The notes under the pieces: generated by a model
The model's database searches: none
What the model was told of the DNA's origin: nothing
The model's input: only the letters and a program-made list of their open reading frames with translations
Shown here: positions 37,792-49,333 of the stretch, piece after piece
Numbering within the stretch: position 1 is the first letter of the stretch
Layout of the letters: every line of letters begins with the position of its first letter
Made by a program: the position numbers and the translations under genes
Assembly: GCF_029227915.1 (NCBI RefSeq)
Contig: NC_079880.1
Coordinates: 28,577,501-28,641,500, forward strand
Direction: 5' to 3'
DNA length: 64,000 nucleotides
Source of the DNA: Hydractinia symbiolongicarpus
Taxonomy: Eukaryota > Cnidaria > Hydrozoa > Anthoathecata > Hydractiniidae

Positions 37792-39743
37792 TTTTTTTTG
37801 ATTATTTTTTTTTTTGATTTTCTCTTTATTTAACGTCGATAGATACAATAGTATTTAAATAACTAATTTAAATCGACAACAAAACGTGAAACAAGGCAAA
37901 CAGCGATAAAAAATAAGAAAAATAAAAAAATAAATAAGTAAAGTTAAAATATGTATGGTATATCCATGCATATTTTACAGGTGCAAACATCACCTTCCCA
38001 AAATTTTATTGAGCTACGGAAGGCTTCGAGAGAAGGAGCATTTTTTGTAGCGTCAGGCACAGATATCCATAGCTTCCCTGCAATATTTGATAAAGTATTT
38101 AAGCCATAGTACGTTGTCCGACAAGTTGGTCGCCTGATCAAATTAAAGCAACGAAGGTTGTACTTGTTTTCCCTAACAGAAAATATCTCGTTCATATATA
38201 GAGGTGACAATCCATTTAAAAATTTGTAAACCTCTTTCATTAAATTCTGTAAATTGATGATGTGAATATTTTTAACATTACATAAAGATAAAAGTTCATC
38301 GTAACTGCCATTTATATCGTCCTGTATGATTCTTAGACAACGTTCATGAATACGATTGATTCGATTATTCGCAACTTTTCCACAAAACATCCATACTAAG
38401 GGACAGTAAGAAAACTGAGACAAAATAAATGAATTGAAGAGAAAACGCTTCATCTTGGGTGTCAAAAAGGAAGATATCCTTTGAAGCACGTTGAGTTTCC
38501 TACTAGCCTTATTACAGATGTTTTTGACATGCGAATGAAAGTTTAGTCTCGAGTCAATCGTAACACCAAGAAGCACTACAGACGATTTACACGCAATTTT
38601 CAAATGGTTAAATATCAAACTTTCATCGTGATGACCTAATACAATATATTGATACTTTTTCAAATTTATTGCTAAGTAATTTTCATAAAACCAATTATTA
38701 ACTATGACCAAATTAGTAAGCAGTGTTTGTTTTACATCTTCTAATGAATTTTCACAAGCATATAAGGTGTTATCATCTGCAAAGTTACAAAGGGATGATT
38801 GAATAATGAACCAGAATAAATCGTTTATAGAATAATTGAAGAAAGGAGGTCCTAAGATTGATCCTTGTGGAACTCCAACTTGAAGAGGAAGCCATTCGCT
38901 AAAAGAAGAATTTATTCTGGTTCTCTGAAAACGATTTTTCAAGTATGAGTGAATAAATAATAAAGAAGATTCAGAAAAACCATAGGCATGCAGCTTTGCA
39001 ATAAGCAAATCATGGTTGATAGTATCAAAAGCTTTTGAAAGGTCCATTAGCACTGCTCCAACTACACCCTTATTATCAAGTGTGCTTTTCCATTGTTCAA
39101 TCATTCGAATGAGAGCATATTGTGTATTATAACCCTTTCTGAAGCCTGATAGATGAGGGCTGAGTTTGTCATGCATAAAAGTGTGCATTTGATTAAGAAT
39201 AGTTCTTTCAAAAACCTTTGATAAACAGGGAAGCAAGCTAACAGGTCTATAGTTCTCCTTATCATTACAGTCATCCTTCTTAAAAACAGGTATAACCTCT
39301 GCAAGTTTTAAATCATCAGGAAAAATATTAGACTGTAAACAAAAATTTATAATATTAGTGAGGATAGGAACAAAGATATGAATAAACTTTTTCAACATAA
39401 AAACTGGAAAATCACCACTAACAGAAGATTTCTTTGCATCCATGTCTTTGATGACTTTGAGAACATCAGGCTGTTCAACCAGCGAAAAATAGAACTTTTC
39501 ATCATAACCCACATTTTCACGAATTTTCAAAATACTGATGTGATTAGTATACGAGTGGATTGCGTCGTGAATGGTTGCTGTATGTGTATCATCGTTTGGT
39601 TTGATTGGTAAATTTTTCGTGATGTTGGTGTAATATTCATTGAAGATTTTGCATAATTTTTGTTCGTCGGTGACTATCTTTTCTTTCTCGATTAAGATAA
39701 TTTTGTTGGTGTTATAAAAATATAAATATATAAAGTAAATATA
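37792..39743 (-). mobile_element. 5'-truncated LINE insertion, copy 4
   Basis: Counterpart of copy 2, displaced by 8,373 bp. TAAA is at 37788-37791 and 39744-39747, and AATAAA at 37825-37830 on the minus strand. It has the same tail, 5' junction tandem and AAAAGTC flank variant. It belongs to lineage 2/4/6. Confidence 0.9.
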
Positions 39744-39806
39744 TAAAGTTCTTTTATTCAGCGTCTCATCAAAAGTGATAACATTTTTGAAAACTAAAAG
39801 TCTCAT
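37944..39806 (-). CDS. LINE reverse transcriptase ORF, 5'-truncated, copy 4
   Basis: The frame has 620 codons and differs from copy 2 only by V189 in place of A189, which implies that the change in copy 2 arose after the 8,373-bp duplication. It carries L4 and I517 as in copy 2. All RT motifs are present, with no stop or frameshift. The start lies in satellite and the endonuclease is absent. Confidence 0.87.
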   Translation of the reverse strand: MRLLVFKNVITFDETLNKRTLYIYFIYLYFYNTNKIILIEKEKIVTDEQKLCKIFNEYYTNITKNLPIKPNDDTHTATIHDAIHSYTNHISILKIRENVGYDEKFYFSLVEQPDVLKVIKDMDAKKSSVSGDFPVFMLKKFIHIFVPILTNIINFCLQSNIFPDDLKLAEVIPVFKKDDCNDKENYRPVSLLPCLSKVFERTILNQMHTFMHDKLSPHLSGFRKGYNTQYALIRMIEQWKSTLDNKGVVGAVLMDLSKAFDTINHDLLIAKLHAYGFSESSLLFIHSYLKNRFQRTRINSSFSEWLPLQVGVPQGSILGPPFFNYSINDLFWFIIQSSLCNFADDNTLYACENSLEDVKQTLLTNLVIVNNWFYENYLAINLKKYQYIVLGHHDESLIFNHLKIACKSSVVLLGVTIDSRLNFHSHVKNICNKASRKLNVLQRISSFLTPKMKRFLFNSFILSQFSYCPLVWMFCGKVANNRINRIHERCLRIIQDDINGSYDELLSLCNVKNIHIINLQNLMKEVYKFLNGLSPLYMNEIFSVRENKYNLRCFNLIRRPTCRTTYYGLNTLSNIAGKLWISVPDATKNAPSLEAFRSSIKFWEGDVCTCKICMDIPYIF

Positions 39807-42383
39807 GCGTTTTAGTGGTGAAACGATAATTTAAAAAATCGTTTTGGAAATGAGTTTACTCACAGGGTACTTTCTTTGTATATTTTCGACTATACGGGCC
39901 AAGCCCGGGATTTACAGGAAATCGCGGGTTTTCGTTTGCCGGCGATTAAACCACTTTCATTTAGCCTCTCATCAAAAATGAAAACATTTCTGAAAACTAC
40001 AAGTCTCATGCGTTTTAGTGGTGAAAAAACAATTTAAAAAATCGTTCGGGAAATGAGTTTACTCCCTGGGTACCTTCTTTGTATACTTTTGACTATACGG
40101 CAGAGTCCGGGATTTACGGGAAATCGCGGGTTTTCGTTTGCCGGCGATTAAACTTCTTTTATTCAGCGTCTCATCAAAAATGAAAACATTTCTGAAACTA
40201 CAAGTCTCATGCGTTTTAGTGGTGAAAAATAATTTAAAAAATCGTTCTGGAAATGAGTTTACTCACAGGGTACTTTCTTTGTATACATTCGACTATACGG
40301 GCCAAGCCCGGGATTTACGGGAAATCGCGGGTTTTCGTTTGCCGGCGATTAAACATCTTTTATTCAGCGTCTCATCAAAAATGAAAACATTTTTGAAAAC
40401 TACAAGTCTCATGCGTTTTAGTGGTGAAAAAATAATTTAAAAAATCGTTCCGGAAATGAGTTTACTCCCTGGGTACTTTCTTTGTATACTTTTGATTATA
40501 CGGGCCGAGTCCGGGATTTACGATAAATCGCAGGTTTTCGTTTGCCGGCGATTAAACTTCTTTTATTCAGCGTCTCATCAAAAATGAAAACATTTTTGTA
40601 AACTACAAGTCTCATGCGTTTTAGTGGTGAAAAAATAATTTAAAAAATCGTTTGGGAAATGGATTTACTTCCTGGGTACTTTCTTTGTATACTTTTGACT
40701 ATACGAGCCGAGTCCGGGGTTTACGGGAAATGGCGGGTTTTCGTTTGCCGGCGATTAAAGTTCTTTTATTCAGCGTCTCATCAAAAATGATAACATTTTT
40801 GAAAACTACAAGTCTCATGCGTTTTAGTGGTGAAACGATAATTTAAAAAATCGTTTTGGAAATGGGTTTACTCACAGGGTACTTTCTTTGTATGCGTTTG
40901 ATTATACGGGCCGAGTCCGGGATTTACGGGAAATCGCAGGTTTTCGTTTGCCGGCGATTAAACTTCTTTTATTCAGCGTCTCATCAAAAATGAAAACATT
41001 TTTGTAAACTACAAGTCTCATGCGTTTTAGTGGTGAAAAAATAATTTAAAAAATCGTTTGGGAAATGAGTTTACTTCCTGGGTACTTTCTTTGTATACTT
41101 TTGACTATACGGGCCGAGTCCTGGGTTTACGGGAAATGGCGGGTTTTCGTTTGCCGGCGATTAAAGTTCTTTTATTCAGCGTCTCATCAAAAATGATAAC
41201 ATTTTTGAAAACTACAAGTCTCATGCGTTTTAGTGGTGAAACGATAATTTAAAAAATCGTTTTGGAAATGAGTTTACTCACAGGGTACTTTCTTTGTATA
41301 TTTTCGACTATACGGGCCAAGCCCGGGATTTACGGGAAACCGCGGGTTTTCGTTTGCCGGCGATTAAACCACTCTCATTTAGCGTCTCATCAAAAACGAA
41401 AACAAATCTGAAAACTACAAGTCTCAAGCGTTTTAGTTGTGAAAAAAGAATTTAAAAAATCGTTCTGGAAATGAGTTTACTCACAGGGTACTTTCTTTGT
41501 ATACATTCGACTATACGGGCCAAGCCCGGGATTTACGGGAAATCGTGGGTTTTCGTTTGCCGGCGATTAAACATCTTTTATTCAGCGTCTCATCAAAAAT
41601 GAAAACATTTTTGAAAACTACAAGTCTCATGCGTTTTAGTGGTGAAAAAATAATTTAAAAAATCGTTCCGGAAATGAGTTTACTCCCTGGGTACTTTCTT
41701 TGTATACTTTTGATTATACGGGCCGAGTCCGGGATTTACGATAAATCGCAGGTTTTCGTTTGCCGGCGATTAAACTTCTTTTATTCAGCGTCTCATCAAA
41801 AATGAAAACATTTTTGTAAACTACAAGTCTCATGCGTTTTAGTGGTGAAAAAATAATTTAAAAAATCGTTTGGGAAATGAGTTTACTTCCTGGGTACTTT
41901 CTTTGTATACTTTTGACTATAAGGGCCGAGTCCGTGGTTTACAGGAAATGGCGGGTTTTCGTTTGCCGGCGATTAAAGTTCTTTTATTCAGCGTCTCATC
42001 AAAAATGATAACATTTTTGAAAACCACAAGTCTCATGCGTTTTAGTGGTGAAACGATAATTTAAAAAATCGTTTTGGAAATGAGTTTACTCGCAGGGTAC
42101 TTTCTTTGCATACGTTTGATTATACGGGCCGAGTCCGGGATTTACGGGAAATCGCAGGTTTTCGTTTGCCGGCGATTAAACTTCTTTTATTCAGCGTCTC
42201 ATCAAAAATGAAAACATTTTTGTAAACTACAAGTCTCATGCGTTTTAGTGGTGAAAAAATAATTTAAAAAATCGTTTGGGAAATGAGTTTACTTCCTGGG
42301 TACTTTCTTTGTATACTTTTGACTATACGGGCCGAGTCCGGGGTTTACGGGAAATGGCGGGTTTTCGTTTGCCGGCGATTAAA
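39744..42383 (+). repeat. Satellite interval between LINE copies 4 and 5 (13 monomers)
   Basis: The 2,640 bp are the near-identical duplicate of the interval between copies 2 and 3. Differences seen are A at 40017, T at 40558, G at 40865 and G at 42092, against G, A, A and A in the other copy. No gene is seen. Confidence 0.93.
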
Positions 42384-44335
42384 TTTTTTTTGATTATTTT
42401 TTTTTTTGATTTTCTCTTTATTTAACGTCGATAGATACAATAGTATTTAAATAACTAATTTAAATCGACAACAAAACGTGAAACAAGGCAAACAGCGATA
42501 AAAAATAAGAAAAATAAAAAAATAAATAAGTAAAGTTAAAATATGTATGGTATATCCATGCATATTTTACAGGTGCAAACATCACCTTCCCAAAATTTTA
42601 TTGAGCTACGGAAGGCTTCGAGAGAAGGAGCATTTTTTGTAGCGTCAGGCACAGATATCCATAGCTTCCCTGCAATATTTGATAAAGTATTTAAGCCATA
42701 GTACGTTGTCCGACAAGTTGGTCGCCTGATCAAATTAAAGCAACGAAGGTTGTACTTGTTTTCCCTAACAGAAAATATCTCGTTCATATATAGAGGTGAC
42801 AATCCATTTAAAAATTTGTAAACCTCTTTCATTAAATTCTGTAAATTGTTGATGTGAATATTTTTAACATTACATAAAGATAAAAGTTCATCGTAACTGC
42901 CATTTATATCGTCCTGTATGATTCTTAGACAACGTTCATGAATACGATTGATTCGATTATTCGCAACTTTTCCACAAAACATCCATACTAAGGGACAGTA
43001 AGAAAACTGAGACAAAATAAATGAATTGAAGAGAAAACGCTTCATCTTGGGTGTCAAAAAGGAAGATATCCTTTGAAGCACGTTGAGTTTCCTACTAGCC
43101 TTATTACAGATGTTTTTGACATGCGAATGAAAGTTTAGTCTCGAGTCAATCGTAACACCAAGAAGCACTACAGACGATTTACACGCAATTTTCAAATGGT
43201 TAAATATCAAACTTTCATCGTGATGACCTAATACAATATATTGATACTTTTTCAAATTTATTGCTAAGTAATTTTCATAAAACCAATTATTAACTATGAC
43301 CAAATTAGTAAGCAGTGTTTGTTTTACATCTTCTAATGAATTTTCACAAGCATATAAGGTGTTATCATCTGCAAAGTTACAAAGGGATGATTGAATAATG
43401 AACCAGAATAAATCGTTTATAGAATAATTGAAGAAAGGAGGTCCTAAGATTGATCCTTGTGGAACTCCAACTTGAAGAGGAAGCCATTCGCTAAAAGAAG
43501 AATTTATTCTGGTTCTCTGAAAACGATTTTTCAAGTATGAGTGAATAAATAATAAAGAAGATTCAGAAAAACCATAGGCATGCAGCTTTGCAATAAGCAA
43601 ATCATGGTTGATAGTATCAAAAGCTTTTGAAAGGTCCATTAGCACTGCTCCAACTACACCCTTATTATCAAGTGTGCTTTTCCATTGTTCAATCATTCGA
43701 ATGAGAGCATATTGTGTATTATAACCCTTTCTGAAGCCTGATAGATGAGGGCTGAGTTTGTCATGCATAAAAGTGTGCATTTGATTAAGAATAGTTCTTT
43801 CAAAAACCTTTGATAAACAGGGAAGCAAGCTAACAGGTCTATAGTTCTCCTTATCATTACAGTCATCCTTCTTAAAAACAGGTATAACCTCTGCAAGTTT
43901 TAAATCATCAGGAAAAATATTAGACTGTAAACAAAAATTTATAATATTAGTGAGGATAGGAACAAAGATATGAATAAACTTTTTCAACATAAAAACTGGA
44001 AAATCACCACTAACAGAAGATTTCTTTGCATCCATGTCTTTGATGACTTTGAGAACATCAGGCTGTTCAACCAGCGAAAAATAGAACTTTTCATCATAAC
44101 CCACATTTTCACGAATTTTCAAAATACTGATGTGATTAGTATACGAGTGGATTGCGTCGTGAATGGTTGCTGTATGTGTATCATCGTTTGGTTTGATTGG
44201 TAAATTTTTCGTGATGTTGGTGTAATATTCATTGAAGATTTTGCATAATTTTTGTTCGTCGGTGACTATCTTTTCTTTCTCGATTAAGATAATTTTGTTG
44301 GTGTTATAAAAATATAAATATATAAAGTAAATATA
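42384..44335 (-). mobile_element. 5'-truncated LINE insertion, copy 5
   Basis: Counterpart of copy 3, displaced by 8,373 bp. TAAA is at 42380-42383 and 44336-44339, and AATAAA at 42417-42422 on the minus strand. The A-rich tail and the 13-bp junction tandem are present. It belongs to lineage 1/3/5. Confidence 0.9.
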
Positions 44336-44398
44336 TAAAGTTCTTTTATTCAGCGTCTCATCAAAAGTGATAACATTTTTGAAAACTACAAGTCTCAT
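42536..44398 (-). CDS. LINE reverse transcriptase ORF, 5'-truncated, copy 5
   Basis: The 620-residue translation appears identical to copies 1 and 3, so three copies of this lineage encode the same protein. The RT motifs and catalytic aspartates are complete. The first 21 residues come from antisense satellite and no endonuclease is encoded. Confidence 0.88.
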   Translation of the reverse strand: MRLVVFKNVITFDETLNKRTLYIYFIYLYFYNTNKIILIEKEKIVTDEQKLCKIFNEYYTNITKNLPIKPNDDTHTATIHDAIHSYTNHISILKIRENVGYDEKFYFSLVEQPDVLKVIKDMDAKKSSVSGDFPVFMLKKFIHIFVPILTNIINFCLQSNIFPDDLKLAEVIPVFKKDDCNDKENYRPVSLLPCLSKVFERTILNQMHTFMHDKLSPHLSGFRKGYNTQYALIRMIEQWKSTLDNKGVVGAVLMDLSKAFDTINHDLLIAKLHAYGFSESSLLFIHSYLKNRFQRTRINSSFSEWLPLQVGVPQGSILGPPFFNYSINDLFWFIIQSSLCNFADDNTLYACENSLEDVKQTLLTNLVIVNNWFYENYLAINLKKYQYIVLGHHDESLIFNHLKIACKSSVVLLGVTIDSRLNFHSHVKNICNKASRKLNVLQRISSFLTPKMKRFLFNSFILSQFSYCPLVWMFCGKVANNRINRIHERCLRIIQDDINGSYDELLSLCNVKNIHINNLQNLMKEVYKFLNGLSPLYMNEIFSVRENKYNLRCFNLIRRPTCRTTYYGLNTLSNIAGKLWISVPDATKNAPSLEAFRSSIKFWEGDVCTCKICMDIPYIF

Positions 44399-47381
44399 GC
44401 GTTTTAGTGGTGAAACGATAATTTAAAAAATCGTTTTGGAAATGAGTTTACTCACAGGGTACTTTCTTTGTATATTTTCGACTATACGGGCCAAGCCCGG
44501 GATTTACAGGAAATCGCGGGTTTTCGTTTGCCGGCGATTAAACCACTTTCATTTAGCCTCTCATCAAAAATGAAAACATTTCTGAAAACTACAAGTCTCA
44601 TGCGTTTTAGTGGTGAAAAAACAATTTAAAAAATCGTTCGGGAAATGAGTTTACTCCCTGGGTACCTTCTTTGTATACTTTTGACTATACGGCAGAGTCC
44701 GGGATTTACGGGAAATCGCGGGTTTTCGTTTGCCGGCGATTAAACTTCTTTTATTCAGCGTCTCATCAAAAATGAAAACATTTCTGAAAACTACAAGTCT
44801 CATGCGTTTTAGTGGTGAAAAATAATTTAAAAAATCGTTCTGGAAATGAGTTTACTCACAGGGTACTTTCTTTGTATACATTCGACTATACGGGCCAAGC
44901 CCGGGATTTACGGGAAATCGCGGGTTTTCGTTTGCCGGCGATTAAACATCTTTTATTCAGCGTCTCATCAAAAATGAAAACATTTTTGAAAACTACAAGT
45001 CTCATGCGTTTTAGTGGTGAAAAAATAATTTAAAAAATCGTTCCGGAAATGAGTTTACTCCCTGGGTACTTTCTTTGTATACTTTTGATTATACGGGCCG
45101 AGTCCGGGATTTACGATAAATCGCAGGTTTTCGTTTGCCGGCGATTAAACTTCTTTTATTCAGCGTCTCATCAAAAATGAAAACATTTTTGTAAACTACA
45201 AGTCTCATGCGTTTTAGTGGTGAAAAAATAATTTAAAAAATCGTTTGGGAAATGAGTTTACTTCCTGGGTACTTTCTTTGTATACTTTTGACTATACGGG
45301 CCGAGTCCGGGGTTTACGGGAAATGGCGGGTTTTCGTTTGCCGGCGATTAAAGTTCTTTTATTCAGCGTCTCATCAAAAATGATAACATTTTTGAAAACT
45401 ACAAGTGTCATGCGTTTTAGTGGTGAAACGATAATTTAAAAAATCGTTTTGGAAATGAGTTTACTCACAGGGTACTTTCTTTGTATGCGTTTGATTATAC
45501 GGGCCGAGTCCGGGATTTACGGGAAATCGCAGGTTTTCGTTTGCCGGCGATTAAACTTCTTTTATTCAGCGTCTCATCAAAAATGAAAACATTTTTGTAA
45601 ACTACAAGTCTCATGCGTTTTAGTGGTGAAAAAATAATTTAAAAAATCGTTTGGGAAATGAGTTTACTTCCTGGGTACTTTCTTTGTATACTTTTGACTA
45701 TACGGGCCGAGTCCGGGGTTTACGGGAAATGGCGGGTTTTCGTTTGCCGGCGATTAAAGTTCTTTTATTCAGCGTCTCATCAAAAGTGATAACATTTTTG
45801 AAAACTACAAGTCTCATGCGTTTTAGTGGTGAAACGATAATTTAAAAAATCGTTTTGGAAATGAGTTTACTCACAGGGTACTTTCTTTGTATATTTTCGA
45901 CTATACGGGCAAAGCCCGGGATTTACGGGAAATCGCGGGTTTTCGTTTGCCGGCGATTAAACCACTTTCATTTAGCCTCTCATCAAAAATGAAAACATTT
46001 CTGAAAACTACAAGTCTCATGCGTTTTAGTGGTGAAAAAACAATTTAAAAAATCGTTCGGGAAATGAGTTTACTCCCTGGGTACCTTCTTTGTATACTTT
46101 TGACTATACGGCAGAGTCCGGGATTTACGGGAAATCGCGGGTTTTCGTTTGCCGGCGATTAAACTTCTTTTATTCAGCGTCTCATCAAAAATGAAAACAT
46201 TTCTGAAAATTACAAGTCTCATGGGCTTTAGTGGTGAAATAATAATTTAAAAAATCGTTCGAGAAATGAGTTTACTCCCTGGGTACTTTCTTTGTATACT
46301 TTTGATTATACGGGCCGAGTCCGGGATTTACGGGAAATCGCAGGTTTTCGTTTGCCGGCGATTAAACTTCTTTTATTCAGCGTCTCATCAAAAATGAAAA
46401 CATTTTTGTAAACTACAAGTCTCATGCGTTTTAGTGGTGAAAAAATAATTTAAAAAATCGTTTGGGAAATGAGTTTACTTCCTGGGTACTTTCTTTGTAT
46501 ACTTTTGACTATACGGGCCGAGTCCGGGGTTTACGGGAAATGGCGGGTTTTCGTTTGCCGGCGATTAAAGTTCTTTTATTCAGCGTCTCATCAAATATGA
46601 TAATATTTTTGAAAACTACAAGTCTCATGCGTTTTAGTGGTGAAACGATAATTTAAAAAATCGTTTTGGAAATGAGTTTACTCACAGGGTACTTTCTTTG
46701 TATATTTTCGACTATACGGGCTAATCCCGGGATTTACGGGAAATCGCGGGTTTTCGTTTGCCGGCGATTAAACCACTTTCATTTAGCGTCTCATCAAAAA
46801 TGAAAACAAATCTGAAACCAACAAGTCTCATGCGTTTTAGTTGTGAAAAAACAATTTAAAAAATCGTTTTGGAAATGAGTTTACTCACAGAGTACTTTCT
46901 TTGTATATTTTCGACTATACGGGCTAAGCCCGGGATTTACGGGAAATCGCGGGTTTTCGTTTGCCGGCGATTAAACTTCTTTTATTCAGCGTCTCATCAA
47001 AAATGAAAACATTTCTGAAAATTACAAGTCTCATGGGCTTTAGTGGTGAAATAATAATTTAAAAAATCGTTCGAGAAATGAGTTTACTCCCTGGGTACTT
47101 TCTTTGTATACTTTTGATTATACGGGCCGAGTCCGGGATTTACGGGAAATCGCAGGTTTTCGTTTGCTGGCGATTAAACTTCTTTTATTCAGCGTCTCAT
47201 CAAAAATGAAAACATTTTTGTAAACTACAAGTCTCATGCGTTTTAGTGGTGAAAAAATAATTTAAAAAATCGTTTGGGAAATGAGTTTACTTCCTGGGTA
47301 CTTTCTTTGTATACTTTTGACTATACGGGCCGAGTCCGGGGTTTACGGGAAATGGCGGGTTTTCGTTTGCCGGCGATTAAA
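44336..47381 (+). repeat. Satellite interval between LINE copies 5 and 6 (15 monomers)
   Basis: The 3,046 bp match the copy 1-2 interval in order of variants but lack one monomer near 45.4-45.5 kb. The landmark offset from the copy 1-2 interval drops from 18,166 to 17,963 bp there, a difference of exactly 203. A private ACAAGTGTCATGCG variant is at about 45400. No gene is seen. Confidence 0.93.
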
Positions 47382-49333
47382 TTTTTTTTGATTATTTTTT
47401 TTTTTAATTTTCTCTTTATTTAACGTCGATAGATACAATAGTATTTAAATAACTAATTTAAATCGACAACAAAACGTGAAACAAGGCAAACAGCGATAAA
47501 AAATAAGAAAAATAAAAAAATAAATAAGTAAAGTTAAAATATGTATGGTATATCCATGCATATTTTACAGGTGCAAACATCACCTTCCCAAAATTTTATT
47601 GAGCTACGGAAGGCTTCGAGAGAAGGAGCATTTTTTGTAGCGTCAGGCACAGATATCCATAGCTTCCCTGCAATATTTGATAAAGTATTTAAGCCATAGT
47701 ACGTTGTCCGACAAGTTGGTCGCCTGATCAAATTAAAGCAACGAAGGTTGTACTTGTTTTCCCTAACAGAAAATATCTCGTTCATATATAGAGGTGACAA
47801 TCCATTTAAAAATTTGTAAACCTCTTTCATTAAATTCTGTAAATTGATGATGTGAATATTTTTAAAATTACATAAAGATAAAAGTTCATCGTAACTGCCA
47901 TTTATATCGTCCTGTATGATTCTTAGACAACGTTCATGAATACGATTGATTCGATTATTCGCAACTTTTCCACAAAACATCCATACTAAGGGACAGTAAG
48001 AAAACTGAGACAAAATAAATGAATTGAAGAGAAAACGCTTCATCTTGGGTGTCAAAAAGGAAGATATCCTTTGAAGCACGTTGAGTTTCCTACTAGCCTT
48101 ATTACAGATGTTTTTGACATGCGAATGAAAGTTTAGTCTCGAGTCAATCGTAACACCAAGAAGCACTACAGACGATTTACACGCAATTTTCAAATGGTTA
48201 AATATCAAACTTTCATCGTGATGAGCTAATACAATATATTGATACTTTTTCAAATTTATTGCTAAGTAATTTTCATAAAACCAATTATTAACTATGACCA
48301 AATTAGTAAGCAGTGTTTGTTTTACATCTTCTAATGAATTTTCACAAGCATATAAGGTGTTATCATCTGCAAAGTTACAAAGGGATGATTGAATAATGAA
48401 CCAGAATAAATCGTTTATAGAATAATTGAAGAAAGGAGGTCCTAAGATTGATCCTTGTGGAACTCCAACTTGAAGAGGAAGCCATTCGCTAAAAGAAGAA
48501 TTTATTCTGGTTCTCTGAAAACGATTTTTCAAGCATGAGTGAATAAATAATAAAGAAGATTCAGAAAAACCATAGGCATGCAGCTTTGCAATAAGCAAAT
48601 CATGGTTGATAGTATCAAAAGCTTTTGAAAGGTCCATTAGCACTGCTCCAACTACACCCTTATTATCAAGTGTGCTTTTCCATTGTTCAATCATTCGAAT
48701 GAGAGCATATTGTGTATTATAACCCTTTCTGAAGCCTGATAGATGAGGGCTGAGTTTGTCATGCATAAAAGTGTGCATTTGATTAAGAATAGTTCTTTCA
48801 AAAACCTTTGATAAACAGGGAAGCAAGCTAACAGGTCTATAGTTCTCCTTATCATTACAGTCATCCTTCTTAAAAACAGGTATAACCTCTGCAAGTTTTA
48901 AATCATCAGGAAAAATATTAGACTGTAAACAAAAATTTATAATATTAGTGAGGATAGGAACAAAGATATGAATAAACTTTTTCAACATAAAAACTGGAAA
49001 ATCACCACTAACAGAAGATTTCTTTGCATCCATGTCTTTGATGACTTTGAGAACATCAGGCTGTTCAACCAGCGAAAAATAGAACTTTTCATCATAACCC
49101 ACATTTTCACGAATTTTCAAAATACTGATGTGATTAGTATACGAGTGGATTGCGTCGTGAATGGTTGCTGTATGTGTATCATCGTTTGGTTTGATTGGTA
49201 AATTTTTCGTGATGTTGGTGTAATATTCATTGAAGATTTTGCATAATTTTTGTTCGTCGGTGACTATCTTTTCTTTCTCGATTAAGATAATTTTGTTGGT
49301 GTTATAAAAATATAAATATATAAAGTAAATATA
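47382..49333 (-). mobile_element. 5'-truncated LINE insertion, copy 6 (most divergent)
   Basis: It has the same length and both junctions as the others, with TAAA at 47378-47381 and 49334-49337 and AATAAA at 47415-47420. One base in the A-rich tail differs (TAATTTT where the others have TGATTTT, near 47406). On the 5' side the satellite changes class about 25 bases past the junction, to a monomer with ACATTTCTGAAAATTAC instead of the GATAACA class seen beside the other five copies. Confidence 0.9.

Larger units (their letters stand above)
28300..45115 (+). repeat. Tandem duplication of an 8,373-bp unit (LINE copies 2+3 to 4+5)
   Basis: Every landmark from 28300 to 36742 recurs 8,373 bp downstream, including both LINE ORFs (29571 to 37944, 34163 to 42536) and all satellite variants between them. 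The match breaks on the left at 28298-28299 versus 36671-36672 (GA against CG) and on the right at 36743 versus 45116 (G against A). The exchange therefore falls within the 70-bp interval 36673-36742, inside one monomer. Seven single-base differences were noticed (first unit positions 30868, 31644, 32185, 32492, 33719, 36061, 36231), about 0.1 percent; this is a by-eye count and may be incomplete. Confidence 0.88.

Noticed and set aside
24218-49333. Six independent, site-specific LINE insertions into the satellite
   Set aside because: Site-specific elements could share a target, but not an identical 5' truncation, junction tandem and matching flanking variants over several kilobases.
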